This document shows positions 24,681 through 34,300 of a DNA stretch of 41,424 nucleotides, in pieces; position 1 is the stretch's first letter; every line of letters begins with the position of its first letter. The notes beneath the pieces are model-generated. The model saw only the letters and a list, made by a program, of their open reading frames with translations. It was not told the origin of the DNA and ran no database searches. The DNA is from Flavobacteriaceae bacterium (GTDB lineage Bacteria > Bacteroidota > Bacteroidia > Flavobacteriales > Flavobacteriaceae): positions 1-41,424 of the forward strand of contig JADZFW010000169.1 of NCBI GenBank assembly GCA_020854235.1. The letters run 5' to 3'. The position numbers were made by a program, and so were the translations under genes.

Positions 24681-26219
24681 TTATTTTTTAGGTTCTGAAG
24701 AACTAAATGATTTTAAATATACAATTACACTTTTACGAATATCAAAAGCATCCGAAGCGGGATTGGGTTCGCGTACTTTTAATACTTCTTTATTTTCATG
24801 TGTCAAGAATGGAATATCGTATCCGGTCAACAAGAAATCGGTTATAGCTGCTTTGTAAACCTTTTTGGAATCCAAAGGTTTTCCACCAATCATCCATGTT
24901 TGCGAAGTTTCATCCCAATCGGCATTGGCTCTTTGTAAATAGGCACCTTTACCTTTGTTATTTTGTCCAAAATCGAGAATTTTTTTCAAAAAGTCACCTT
25001 TTACTTCGATAGTAAAAATAGCACCACCATAAGGCAAAGTCCTAAAAATATCAACAGGTGTAATATTACCGTGTAATTGATCATCAATTCTCACAGAACC
25101 ACCATTGAAGAAAGCCAAATCGGCTTTGGTGGTTTTCCACATGGCTTCGGCAATGAGTTTGCCTAAGTTAGTTTGTTCGCTTCTGATTGGTGTTTCTCGA
25201 GCTTCCAAAGGTTCCTCAGCTACAAAAATAACATCATCAGGATTAGAAACTACTTTTTTAACTTCCTCGTTGAGAATAACTTGCCATTTGTTAACAATTT
25301 TATCAATTTCAGAATCCGATTTAATTTGATCATTAATGGGTTTGACTGTGGATTTTATATCCAGTTTCTTGGTTTTTGTATTATAGGATAATTTATGGAT
25401 ATAAACTGTTCTGGCATTGGCATCGGCTTTTGCAATATTGGTTTTCCCAACAGGAACGAGCATATTTGTGTGTTCGTGACCACCCATGATGAGTTGTAAA
25501 TCAGGGATTTGTTTGGCTAATTCAGTGTCTTCTTCTACTGATAAATGAGTCATAGCAACTACAAAATCACATTCGGTTTTCAATTTTTCATAAGCTGCCT
25601 TAGCCGAAGTATAAACATCGGAATATTCTACAAAATTGGGTTTGTTAACGGGTAAGCAAACACTGAAAATTCCAATTTTAATACTAGTTCCATCACTATC
25701 TTTAGCATTGATGATATAGGTGTCTGGAATGAACATTTTCACGCCACTTTTTTCTGTATAAAATGGTCCGGTTATGCTGTCTATTTTATGTTTTACATTG
25801 GCAATAGTCCAATTGAAAGTAGATTCATTGAGTCGTTTTTGCAATTCTTTTTCCTTTAAATCAAATTCATGATTCCCAAAAGTAACAAGATCAAATTTCA
25901 TGGCATTCATCACCTCAACCATTTGTTTACCTTTCACTTTTTCACCTTCATATTCCATAGTTCCCAAAAGAGATGGACTGAGAAAGTCACCGGCCAAAAA
26001 CATAAAAGTATTTGGATTTTCTGCTAATAATTCTTTGTGAATAGTTTCAACCCGAGCCATTCCGGCTTCTTTTCCATTTGAAATGGGTGCAATTTCATAT
26101 ACATCATTGAGTTGAAGGAATGTTACATCAATTTGTTGATCACCTTTTTCTTTTTTGAAAAATTTGCAAGAAGTTGTGAAAATAACCAATGTAAGGAGTA
26201 GGAGAAGTCTGGTTTTCAT
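24681..26219 (-). CDS. 5'-nucleotidase / UshA-type metallophosphoesterase, lipoprotein
   Basis: The enzyme removes phosphate from 5'-nucleotides, often also from UDP-sugars, outside the cytoplasm. The 512-residue protein has a lipoprotein signal (residues 1-18, IFTTSC, C18). The metallophosphatase domain shows LQLNDVYEI (D39), AGDFLSPS (76-83), FGNHEFD (114-120) and MGGHEHT. The C-terminal 5'-nucleotidase domain follows (about 335-505, with PYGGAIFTIEVKG and YKAAITDFLLTGYD). Both domains sit in one chain, whereas many Bacteroidota split them between two adjacent genes. A promoter element is at 26248-26255. Confidence 0.9.
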   Translation of the reverse strand: MKTRLLLLLTLVIFTTSCKFFKKEKGDQQIDVTFLQLNDVYEIAPISNGKEAGMARVETIHKELLAENPNTFMFLAGDFLSPSLLGTMEYEGEKVKGKQMVEVMNAMKFDLVTFGNHEFDLKEKELQKRLNESTFNWTIANVKHKIDSITGPFYTEKSGVKMFIPDTYIINAKDSDGTSIKIGIFSVCLPVNKPNFVEYSDVYTSAKAAYEKLKTECDFVVAMTHLSVEEDTELAKQIPDLQLIMGGHEHTNMLVPVGKTNIAKADANARTVYIHKLSYNTKTKKLDIKSTVKPINDQIKSDSEIDKIVNKWQVILNEEVKKVVSNPDDVIFVAEEPLEARETPIRSEQTNLGKLIAEAMWKTTKADLAFFNGGSVRIDDQLHGNITPVDIFRTLPYGGAIFTIEVKGDFLKKILDFGQNNKGKGAYLQRANADWDETSQTWMIGGKPLDSKKVYKAAITDFLLTGYDIPFLTHENKEVLKVREPNPASDAFDIRKSVIVYLKSFSSSEPKK

Positions 26220-26247
26220 TGTTTTTTAAATTTGAAATATTGGTCAC

Positions 26248-26255
26248 CAAAAGTA
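26248..26255 (-). promoter_or_regulatory. Promoter -7 element for the 5'-nucleotidase gene
   Basis: Minus strand reads TACTTTTG (TAnnTTTG), 28 bases before the ATG at 26219, in the divergent region shared with the Crp/Fnr gene. Confidence 0.45.
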
Positions 26256-26412
26256 GCTATTTTAATTTAAAATTTATTGATATTTATCATGATACACTTT
26301 CATTTAATATGAGAATAAATCATTATTTCTAGTAGAAATTATATCATTTTATAAAAAAATGCATTATGCTTAGTTTTTTTTTATATTTTTAGCACAGAAT
26401 AAAAACAAATCA

Positions 26413-26991
26413 TTGGAAAGTTTATTTAAGCATATCGGTTCCATTACCAATTTATCTTCTGAGGCTATGAAAGCACTGCAGAGTATTTTGCATGTTAAAA
26501 CCTATGCTGCCGGTACAATTCTTTGTAAAATTGACGAAATGCCGACACAGGTATATTTTATTAAAAGTGGATTTGCCAGAGGGTATGCATGGTCGAGCAA
26601 AGGTACTTCATACAATAGAGCAATTTATACTAGTAATGAGTTTATGGCATCATTGTCAGCTTTGATTCAAAGGAAGAAAGCTGCATTAGCATTGGAATGT
26701 TTGACAGCATGTGAAACGGTAGAAACCAACTTCTATGATTTTATTGAATTAGGTAAAAAATATCCTGAGATTGCATTGATTTATTCAAAAGTGTTGGAAG
26801 AAAATTTTATCAAACTTGAAGTTGGAAATATTCAATTAGCCACAATGAATGCTACAGAACGTTATTTGGCTCTTCGAAAACGAATTCCCCGTATTGATAA
26901 TCATATTTCTCAATTTCATATAGCTTCACATTTGGGAATTACACCCATACAGCTCAGTAGAATAAGAAAAGGTTTACTGACTTCAAAATAA
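26413..26991 (+). CDS. Crp/Fnr-family transcriptional regulator
   Basis: The 192-residue protein has an N-terminal cyclic-nucleotide-binding beta barrel (about 15-115, AAGTILCKIDEMPTQVYFIKSG) but lacks a clear phosphate-binding RxA cassette, so it probably does not bind cAMP, as is common for Bacteroidota members. The C-terminus (about 150-190, ISQFHIASHLGITPIQLSRI) holds a winged helix-turn-helix. The start chosen is TTG at 26413 (MESLFKHIGSI), since the next ATG is 18 codons in and would cut into the barrel. It is transcribed divergently from the 5'-nucleotidase gene, which is a possible target. Confidence 0.85.
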   Translation: MESLFKHIGSITNLSSEAMKALQSILHVKTYAAGTILCKIDEMPTQVYFIKSGFARGYAWSSKGTSYNRAIYTSNEFMASLSALIQRKKAALALECLTACETVETNFYDFIELGKKYPEIALIYSKVLEENFIKLEVGNIQLATMNATERYLALRKRIPRIDNHISQFHIASHLGITPIQLSRIRKGLLTSK

Positions 26992-27047
26992 ATAACTTAG
27001 CTTTATTTTTATTAACAAATGTTAAGTGTATTTTATATAGATACACG

Positions 27048-27055
27048 TATTTTTG
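27048..27055 (+). promoter_or_regulatory. Promoter -7 element of a candidate small RNA
   Basis: TATTTTTG matches TAnnTTTG in a stretch with no downstream gene on this strand before a strong terminator at 27146-27172. Confidence 0.45.
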
Positions 27056-27060
27056 CATTA

Positions 27061-27172
27061 TAATTTTTTTATAAAAAGTTTTAGTGTTCACTGTTCCCCC
27101 TTGGGATCAACCCCCCAATCAGTGCTTCACTATTTTTGGTTAGTTAAGGCTCACACAGTGAGCCTTTTTTTG
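27061..27172 (+). ncRNA. Candidate structured small RNA, about 110 nt
   Basis: A promoter element lies just upstream, and a strong intrinsic terminator ends the region. Between them is a three-step hairpin: AGTG (27083-27086) with CACT (27128-27131), CACTG (27089-27093) with CAGTG (27120-27124), and TTGGG (27101-27105) with CCCAA (27114-27118). No open frame is present. The family was not recognised; it lacks the conserved SRP RNA loop and is too short for 6S RNA. Confidence 0.45.
27146..27172 (+). terminator. Intrinsic terminator of the candidate small RNA
   Basis: AAGGCTCAC, loop ACA, GTGAGCCTT, then a run of T. It is oriented to stop plus-strand transcription. Confidence 0.85.
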
Positions 27173-27331
27173 TTTAATTAAGTTGAAATACATGGCTTTT
27201 GGGCTAAAGACAAAGCGTGTTTTGAATTTTTTAAATTTTTTAAATGTTTTGAATAGAGCCTTATTGGATATATTTTTGCTTTAATATTCCGGTCAAATTG
27301 AATGTCAGGATTTTTCTTAATTAATCAAGTT

Positions 27332-28285
27332 TTAAAGACTTGATTTTAAAAAACCAAGTCCATATCCTGTAAATTGAATAAGTGTAGCCCAAACCGATAA
27401 AATACCTATTTTAATACTTCTGTTTTGAATAGTTGCATGAATAAATATCGACAAAAGATATACACACATTAATATAGATGGAATATAGCAATTCCAAAAA
27501 AGAAGGATGAATGAAACGCAAAATCCAACAATAAATACAGTAGGAAACCAATAAGTTATTTTTTTTGTATGTGGAAATTGTTTGTTTAAAAGAGGTCTTT
27601 CTTTGCCAAAATTATTTGTTTGTTTGAGAAATTGACGAAAGGTACTTCGTCTTTTGTGATATACATATGCATCCGGAATCAATTGAGAATTGAATTTCAT
27701 TTCCTTTAGTCTAAAACTGAGTTCGATATCTTCACCTATTTTGCGATTGGAATAACCATTTGTTTTTTCAAAAGCCAATCTCGAAATACCCATATTAAAA
27801 CTACGTGGTTGGAAATTGGTTTGTGGTTTTTTACTTCCTCTAAGTCCTCCCGTGGTTAAAAATGAGGTCATGGCATAATTTATAGCCTTTTGAATAGGTG
27901 AAAAACTTTCATGAGCAGCATCGGGACCACCAAAAGTATCGGAGTAGTTTTTGGAAAGAGATTGATTTACAATTTCTAAATACTTTTCAGGAACAATAAT
28001 GTCACTATCTAGGATAATGAAATAATCACCGGTTGCTTTTTGCATGCCATAATTACGACTCATACCTGCACCCGTATTTTGTTTTAGAAAATAGCTCAAT
28101 TCAATACCCCGATTGGATGCAATTTTTTGAAAATTAGTAACAATAGATTCTGAATTTTGCTCAGATCCATCTTCAACAATTAGTATTTCAAAGTCCTGTT
28201 GGAAGGATTGAATCATCAGACTTTCCAGCAATTCTTTAATCTCATCAGGTCTGTTGTATACCGGAATTATTAATGAAAATTTCAA
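27332..28285 (-). CDS. Family 2 glycosyltransferase with C-terminal membrane helices
   Basis: The 317-residue protein begins MKFSLIIPVYNRPDEIKELL with the GT2 fold; ILIVEDGSEQ and FIILDSDIIV supply the acidic nucleotide-sugar and metal-binding residues, and GEDIELSFRL with KRRSTFRQFLKQ are typical later motifs. Two or three hydrophobic segments near the C-terminus (about 245-315) anchor it in the inner membrane. The start is TTG at 28283-28285: an in-frame TAA lies directly before it and the next Met is about 60 residues inside, so this is the only start that preserves the fold. It follows peptidase E by 17 bases in the bshA operon. Confidence 0.85.
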   Translation of the reverse strand: MKFSLIIPVYNRPDEIKELLESLMIQSFQQDFEILIVEDGSEQNSESIVTNFQKIASNRGIELSYFLKQNTGAGMSRNYGMQKATGDYFIILDSDIIVPEKYLEIVNQSLSKNYSDTFGGPDAAHESFSPIQKAINYAMTSFLTTGGLRGSKKPQTNFQPRSFNMGISRLAFEKTNGYSNRKIGEDIELSFRLKEMKFNSQLIPDAYVYHKRRSTFRQFLKQTNNFGKERPLLNKQFPHTKKITYWFPTVFIVGFCVSFILLFWNCYIPSILMCVYLLSIFIHATIQNRSIKIGILSVWATLIQFTGYGLGFLKSSL

Positions 28286-28302
28286 TTATTTATAGATTTG
28301 AA

Positions 28303-29028
28303 TTAACTTAATTCATTTACCACATCACCAGTCCCTAAAATACTATTAGGAGCAATTTCTATAGGATTTTTATTGGGTTCAAACCACTTTGCCATCAATT
28401 CACCTTTGAGTATAATTTGATCTCCGCTCACTTCAATCCAACTACCTTCTCTCAATCCAATAACTGGTATGGAATTGAATTCCAGATATTCTTTAATTCG
28501 GGTTTCCCGAGTTTCACCCATGTGAGTTGAATCAGGACTGGGATCTAAATAATGTGGATTAATATTAAAGGGAATTAACCCCATGGCTTGAAAACTAGGT
28601 GGGTAAACAATTGGCATATCATTGGTATTCATGATATTCTTTCCTCCGATATTACTCCCAGCACTTGTGCCTAAATATGGTTTGCCATGTTTTACTTCGT
28701 TTGCCAAAACATCCAATAATGAGTTCTCATAAAGTGTTTTAAGCAATAGGAATGTGTTGCCTCCACCCGTGAAATAACCTTTCGCATTTAAAATTGCTAC
28801 TGTTGGGTTTTCATACTCGTGAATACCTTTGATGACAATATTTAAAGATGAGAAAGCTGATTTAACTTTTTCAGTATAAGCTTGATAAGTTAGGCCTCCT
28901 GGTCTTGCATAAGGAATGAAAAGTACTTCATCAACACCGTTAAAAAGTGTTTTTATTTCTTCAAATAAGTAAGAAAGGTAAGGTTTGCCATGTACTGCAG
29001 ATGTGCTGGCTAAAATAACTTTATACAT
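28303..29028 (-). CDS. pepE: Peptidase E (S51 family, alpha-aspartyl dipeptidase)
   Basis: PepE hydrolyses dipeptides with N-terminal Asp in the cytoplasm. The 241-residue protein has the S51 nucleophile motif GTSAGS (120-125, S122), the glycine-rich YFTGGGNTF (85-93), and INPHYLDP carrying the likely catalytic His. Size and lack of a signal peptide fit PepE better than the longer cyanophycinases of the same family. It is the middle gene of the bshA operon, 47 bases after bshA. Confidence 0.87.
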   Translation of the reverse strand: MYKVILASTSAVHGKPYLSYLFEEIKTLFNGVDEVLFIPYARPGGLTYQAYTEKVKSAFSSLNIVIKGIHEYENPTVAILNAKGYFTGGGNTFLLLKTLYENSLLDVLANEVKHGKPYLGTSAGSNIGGKNIMNTNDMPIVYPPSFQAMGLIPFNINPHYLDPSPDSTHMGETRETRIKEYLEFNSIPVIGLREGSWIEVSGDQIILKGELMAKWFEPNKNPIEIAPNSILGTGDVVNELS

Positions 29029-29075
29029 TTTTAAGGTTTGAAAATATTGAAAATATTGAGATTATAAATGGTAAA

Positions 29076-30203
29076 TTATTCTTTCAAAACGTTTCTATAA
29101 ACTTCTTCATACAAAGGTACAATTTTCTCAATACTAAATTGATTGGCGTGTCTTTTGGCGTTTTCTTTAAATTGAGCTAATAAGACTTCATTATTGAGTA
29201 GGTAAATTGCTTTAGCTGCCATTTCATCTACAGCACCCAAAGGTAGTGTATAACCGGTTTTTCCATCTATATTAACTTCGGGTAATCCACCAACATTTGT
29301 TGAAATTACAGGAGTTTTGGCAGCCATTGCTTCTAGTGCAGCCAATCCAAAACTCTCTTTTTCCGAAGGAAGTAAAAACAAATCAGAGTAACACAATACT
29401 TTATTGACTTCTTGACAATTGCCCAAAAAATGAACTTTGTGAAAAATACCCAATTGTTTGGTTAAATATTCTGCATTTTCTCGTTCAGGCCCTTCACCTA
29501 TCAGTAGTAGTTTGGAATTAACTTTAAGTTGAATTTTGTAGAAAACTTGAATAAGATCAGAAATTCGTTTTACAGGACGAAAATTACTGATATGAGAGAT
29601 TACTTTTTCACCATGATTGCTCAAATGTAATTCTTCACAAATAGGATCTTTGCGATCGGGATATTTGTTAAAATCTATGAAGTTGGGGATAGCAAAGATA
29701 TTTTGTTTGATTTGAAATAGTTCGAGCGTTTCCCTTTTCAAACTTTCGGAAACAGCCGTAACTGCATTGGATTGATTGATGCTGAATTCTACCGCCGGTT
29801 TATAAGAAGGATGGCTACCTACCAAAGTAATATCGGTACCGTGAAGAGTGGTTACAATTTTTATATTAATACCTTTTTCCTTCAACATTTGTTGTGCCAT
29901 ATAAGCTGCATAAGCATGAGGAATTGCGTAGTGAACATGAAGAATGTCTAATTTTTGTTCTGTAGCCACTTCGAGCATTTTAGACGATAAAGCCAATTCG
30001 TATGGTTGGTAGTCAAACAAAGGATATTCTTCAACAAAAACTTGATGAAAAAAAATATCTTCATTGATTAATGATAATCTTGCAGGTTGGTTGTATGTGA
30101 TAAAATGAACTTTATGACCTCTATTAGCCAATGCAATGCCTAATTCAGTTGCTACAACTCCACTACCACCAAAAGTAGGGTAACACACGATACCTATATT
30201 CAT
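29076..30203 (-). CDS. bshA: N-acetyl-alpha-D-glucosaminyl L-malate synthase BshA (GT4)
   Basis: BshA joins GlcNAc from UDP-GlcNAc to malate, the first step in making the thiol bacillithiol. The 375-residue length is normal. The start MNIGIVCYPTFGGSGVVATE is characteristic of BshA, followed by LHVHYAIPHAYAAY, VTTLHGTDITLVG, AIPNFIDFNKY, and the GT4 nucleotide-sugar motif EKESFGLAALEAMA with its Glu pair. The remaining bacillithiol genes are not in the window. It is the first gene of a three-gene operon with pepE and a membrane glycosyltransferase. Confidence 0.93.
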   Translation of the reverse strand: MNIGIVCYPTFGGSGVVATELGIALANRGHKVHFITYNQPARLSLINEDIFFHQVFVEEYPLFDYQPYELALSSKMLEVATEQKLDILHVHYAIPHAYAAYMAQQMLKEKGINIKIVTTLHGTDITLVGSHPSYKPAVEFSINQSNAVTAVSESLKRETLELFQIKQNIFAIPNFIDFNKYPDRKDPICEELHLSNHGEKVISHISNFRPVKRISDLIQVFYKIQLKVNSKLLLIGEGPERENAEYLTKQLGIFHKVHFLGNCQEVNKVLCYSDLFLLPSEKESFGLAALEAMAAKTPVISTNVGGLPEVNIDGKTGYTLPLGAVDEMAAKAIYLLNNEVLLAQFKENAKRHANQFSIEKIVPLYEEVYRNVLKE

Positions 30204-30823
30204 GAAAAATAATTGTAAGTTAGTAGTTAATCAAATGACTTGATTTAATATGTATAGAAGTAATGTTTATTATGACACAAATTAAATGAAAAAATGGAAC
30301 TTTTCCTAGGTAAATAAATATATATTTTTGAAAGAATATATTTGAGTGAGATTATTAACTTGTTTAATATTTTGGATGATTTCATTTTTATTTAATTAAA
30401 ATGTGAATAGAATTTTTCCTAAAATTTTAAAACATTTTATAACTTGAAATTTAAAAATGAAGGTGAAATTTTAATTAATTTTTAATATTCATGTAAAGTT
30501 TTTTTCAATTACTTGAATATTAACTTTTTTTTTATACATTTGGTTTTGGAAAATTTAAAAAAAATTAATCGTGTTTTAAAACCTTAGATTTGTTTTAAAC
30601 ATTTGATATTAATTTGTTTATAAATGTATTTCAAAATTTAAATTGTACAAAGAATCTGTTCTTACTAATCGATTTTTTATAATTAAAAGTTGATTGGTTG
30701 TTTTTTTGTAGTTTAAATTTGATGTTTTTATATCTGATTATTATTTTTATAAAATAATTAAATTGATACGCTATTTATTGTTTAAATTCAAATAACCATT
30801 AATATTCAAATAATTATATACAC
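30204..30823. other. 620-bp AT-rich intergenic stretch
   Basis: No coding frame is visible. The stretch is strongly AT-rich with long A and T runs, containing the presumed bshA promoter region at its left and a TAnnTTTG element at 30714-30721 at its right. No tRNA, inverted repeat of note or riboswitch fold was recognised. Confidence 0.6.
30714..30721 (+). promoter_or_regulatory. Promoter elements for the secreted-protein pair
   Basis: TAAATTTG matches TAnnTTTG; a TTG at 30690-30692 lies 21 bases upstream, fitting the flavobacterial -33/-7 arrangement. The ATG at 30824 would follow a leader of about 95 bases. Confidence 0.4.
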
Positions 30824-31252
30824 ATGAAAAAAACAATTATTCTATTCATTTCACTTTTCAGTTTTGCAGTTTATTCTCAAGAATCTGATTATTCTGTTTA
30901 CTTTAAATCAGGCACAAAATTAAATGTAAATGATTTAGATCAATTATTAGGACAAGTTTATCTTGAAAAAACACAAGAAATTAAACAAACTGTTAGATAT
31001 GAGGATTATACAGAATTATTATCTCATAGAATGGCTATTGTTCAAATACCAGAAGGTAAAATAGGTTCTTTACTTAGTACCAATGATTTACCATTAAATA
31101 TTGAATATAATTCAGAATTAACTTATGATAAGGATTTTAATCTTAGCACATTCAATCCTTTCAAATATGATATGAATTTCTTTCCAAATACTCCTTCTGT
31201 TTCCTATAGAATTGGTAATTCGAATTATATCGTCATTATTTTAGCTAAATAA
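30824..31252 (+). CDS. Small secreted protein of unknown function
   Basis: The 142-residue product has a Sec signal peptide (MKKTIILFISLFSFAVYSQ, about residues 1-19) and no lipobox. The mature part has no Cys and no type IX sorting domain, and no family is recognised. It precedes the large T9SS cargo gene by 63 bases on the same strand, so the two may be co-transcribed and act together at the envelope. That pairing is inference only. Confidence 0.7.
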   Translation: MKKTIILFISLFSFAVYSQESDYSVYFKSGTKLNVNDLDQLLGQVYLEKTQEIKQTVRYEDYTELLSHRMAIVQIPEGKIGSLLSTNDLPLNIEYNSELTYDKDFNLSTFNPFKYDMNFFPNTPSVSYRIGNSNYIVIILAK

Positions 31253-31315
31253 CAAATAAGATAATATAGTACATTTTGTTTGTATAACTTTTTCACAACA
31301 AATAAATATTAACAC

Positions 31316-34300
31316 ATGAAAAAATTACAATTACTTTTTATTTTTCTTTTCTTTTTTTCCACTTATGTGTTTGCTCAAGATTATAATATGCAAAACGGTA
31401 CAATAACAACCTGTTCCGGTAATTTTTATGATACTGGAGGAGCAAGTGCCAATTATTTAAACAGTGAGAATATTACCATGACTTTTTGCCCTGAAACAGC
31501 TGGCATGGGAATTAGTTTGAATTTTTCTGTTTTAGATGTGGAGAGTGGATGGGACTTTATTTCGTTTTATGACGGAAATAGTACTGCTGCTCCACTTATT
31601 GCTACTATGACCGGTAATACTGTTATACCTGTGATTGCTGCAAGTTTGACCAACACAACGGGTTGTATTACAGTGAAATTTACTTCTGACTCTAGTGTTT
31701 CAAGAGTTGGTTGGGCTGCTGCAATTTCTTGTATTGTACCTCAACCAAACAATGATTTATTGATGCAAAATGGCAATATAACTACATGTGCTGCTACCTT
31801 GTATGATGCCGGTGGACCTTACGGTTTGTATGCCAATAACGAAAATAAAACATTGACTTTATGTCCTGAAACAGCTGGAATGGGGATTTTTCTCGATTTC
31901 AATATGATGAATATTTCTTCAGGAGATAATTTATATATATATGATGGAAATTCTGTAAGTGCTCCTTTATTGGCTACGCTATCTGGAACTGGTGTTCTTC
32001 CACAAATAGGAACTTCAACAGCCAATACTACCGGTTGTATGACTTTGAGGTTTACTTCCAATTCTTCTACTGTTAATGCTGGTTGGGCTGCTGATATTTC
32101 ATGTTATGAACCAACCGTTCAAAATAATTTCTTTATGCAAAATGGAAGTGCCACTACATGTGAAGGTACCTTCTATGATAATGGTGGAGCTTGGGGCAAT
32201 TATTCTGATAGTGCTAATTTAACCTATACTATAAACCCAGCAACTGCAGGTCAATCAGTTCAATTAGCTTTTACCACTTTAGACATTGAATCAAGTTATG
32301 ATAGATTGTATGTTTATGATGGACCTACTACAGCTGCACCATTGATTACAATTTTATCTGGAACTTATACCACCATGCCTACATTAGTGGCTTCTGCTGC
32401 TAATACTTCTGGAAGTTTAACACTCAGATTTACTTCTGATAGTGTCGTAAATAGAATAGGTTGGGCAGCAAATATTTCATGTGTTACTCCACCGGTAGCT
32501 CCAACTGATGTGTATACTATGCAAAATGGAACCTTCAATACTTGTGGAGGGACTTTTTATGATTCTGGAAACATAATGGGCTATTACAATGACAATGAGA
32601 ATAGTACCATTACATTCTGTTCTGGAACTCCTGGTCAAAGTATATTTTTAGATTTTACATCATTTAATTTATCATCAGGTGATACACTTGCTTTTTATGA
32701 CGGTGATAGTACAAGTGCTCCTTTAATTGTATCTCTAACAGGAACTACCGTTCCAGATATCGGTGCTTCTTTTGCCAATACTTCTGGTTGTTTAACTTTG
32801 AGATTTATATCAAACACTTCTACAATTAACAGTGGTTGGGCAGCCAACATTTCTTGCTATGTGCCAGAATACGAAGAAATTATTTTAATGCAAAATGGTA
32901 CTTTTTCTACTTGTGATGCTACATTTTATGATACTGGGGGAGAATGGGGAGCTTATCAAAATAGTGAAAACAAAGTGATTACATTTTGTCCAACTACTCC
33001 AGACCAAAGAGTTAGACTTGATTTCTCTTCTTTCAATGTTGAAAGTGGATGGGATTTCCTTACTATTTATGATGGAGCAAATACTTCTGGTGCAGTAATA
33101 GGTACTTATACCGGAACACAATCTCCTGGTATTGTTACCGCTTCTGATGATAGCACAACAGGATGTTTAACTGTGAAATTTACTTCAGATTCTATAATTA
33201 ATGCTGCAGGTTGGGAAGCTGCTGTTTCTTGTATTATTCCATGTCAAGATATTACTGCTGCTTTTACTGTATCTCCAACTCCGGAGCCTACTTCAGCATT
33301 CTTGAAAATTTGTCAGGGAACCGAAGTGACATTTACTGCCAATGCAACTTTCTCAGTAAGTGGTGAAGGTGCTACATACCAATGGAATTTTGGTGACGGA
33401 ACAACTGGAACAGGTATGACTGCTACACATGTTTATACAACTGCGGGTGGATATAATGCAATTCTAACTGTAATTGACAACAATGCTACTCAAGTTTGTT
33501 CTACATTGTCAGAAGTTCAAGTTATTCACGTATATTCAACTCCTGATTTTACTGGAACAGAAGCTGCCGAAACAGAAATATGTTTGGAAGATCAAACTGT
33601 TTTGACTGGAATAGTTGTTGCCGTTCCTGTTGAAGTTGATTGTACTCCACCAGTTAGTGAAACTACTTTCTTACCAGATGGAAGTGGTGTGTCTTATGAA
33701 ACTTCAATTACCGTAAACTGTTTTAGCGCATTTCAAACTATAACTGATGTCAATCAGATATTAGGTATCTGTCTAAATATGGAGCACTCCTATTTGGGAG
33801 ACTTGGATATTCAAATTACCAGTCCAAATGGACAAACAGTTATTCTAAAAGATTACTCTCAAGGTGGTGGTTCTTCCAATTTAGGTATTCCTTGGGCTAC
33901 AGCAACTATTGATGGTAATAGCACTGTGGTCAATCCAGGGGTTGGTAGTTTATATTGTTTCTTACCAGATGATACACTTCCTACATTAGTTGAGGGATCA
34001 GTTACAGGTGGTGTTTTCCCTAGTGGTGACGGACCTGGAACTTACACCGACTCTTATATTCCTGCAGGTGACTATAGCTCATTTGAATCATTTACTGGGC
34101 TTTTAGGTTCTCCATTGAATGGAGATTGGACAATACAAGTAACTGATAACTTAGGTTTAGATAATGGATATATTTTCAGTTGGGAAATCAACTTTGATCC
34201 TAGTTTAACTACATCAAACCTCAATTTTACACCAGTAATTGTATCACAATCATGGACTCCAAATGCTAGTATAATTTCTACTGTTGGAAATCAAATTACA

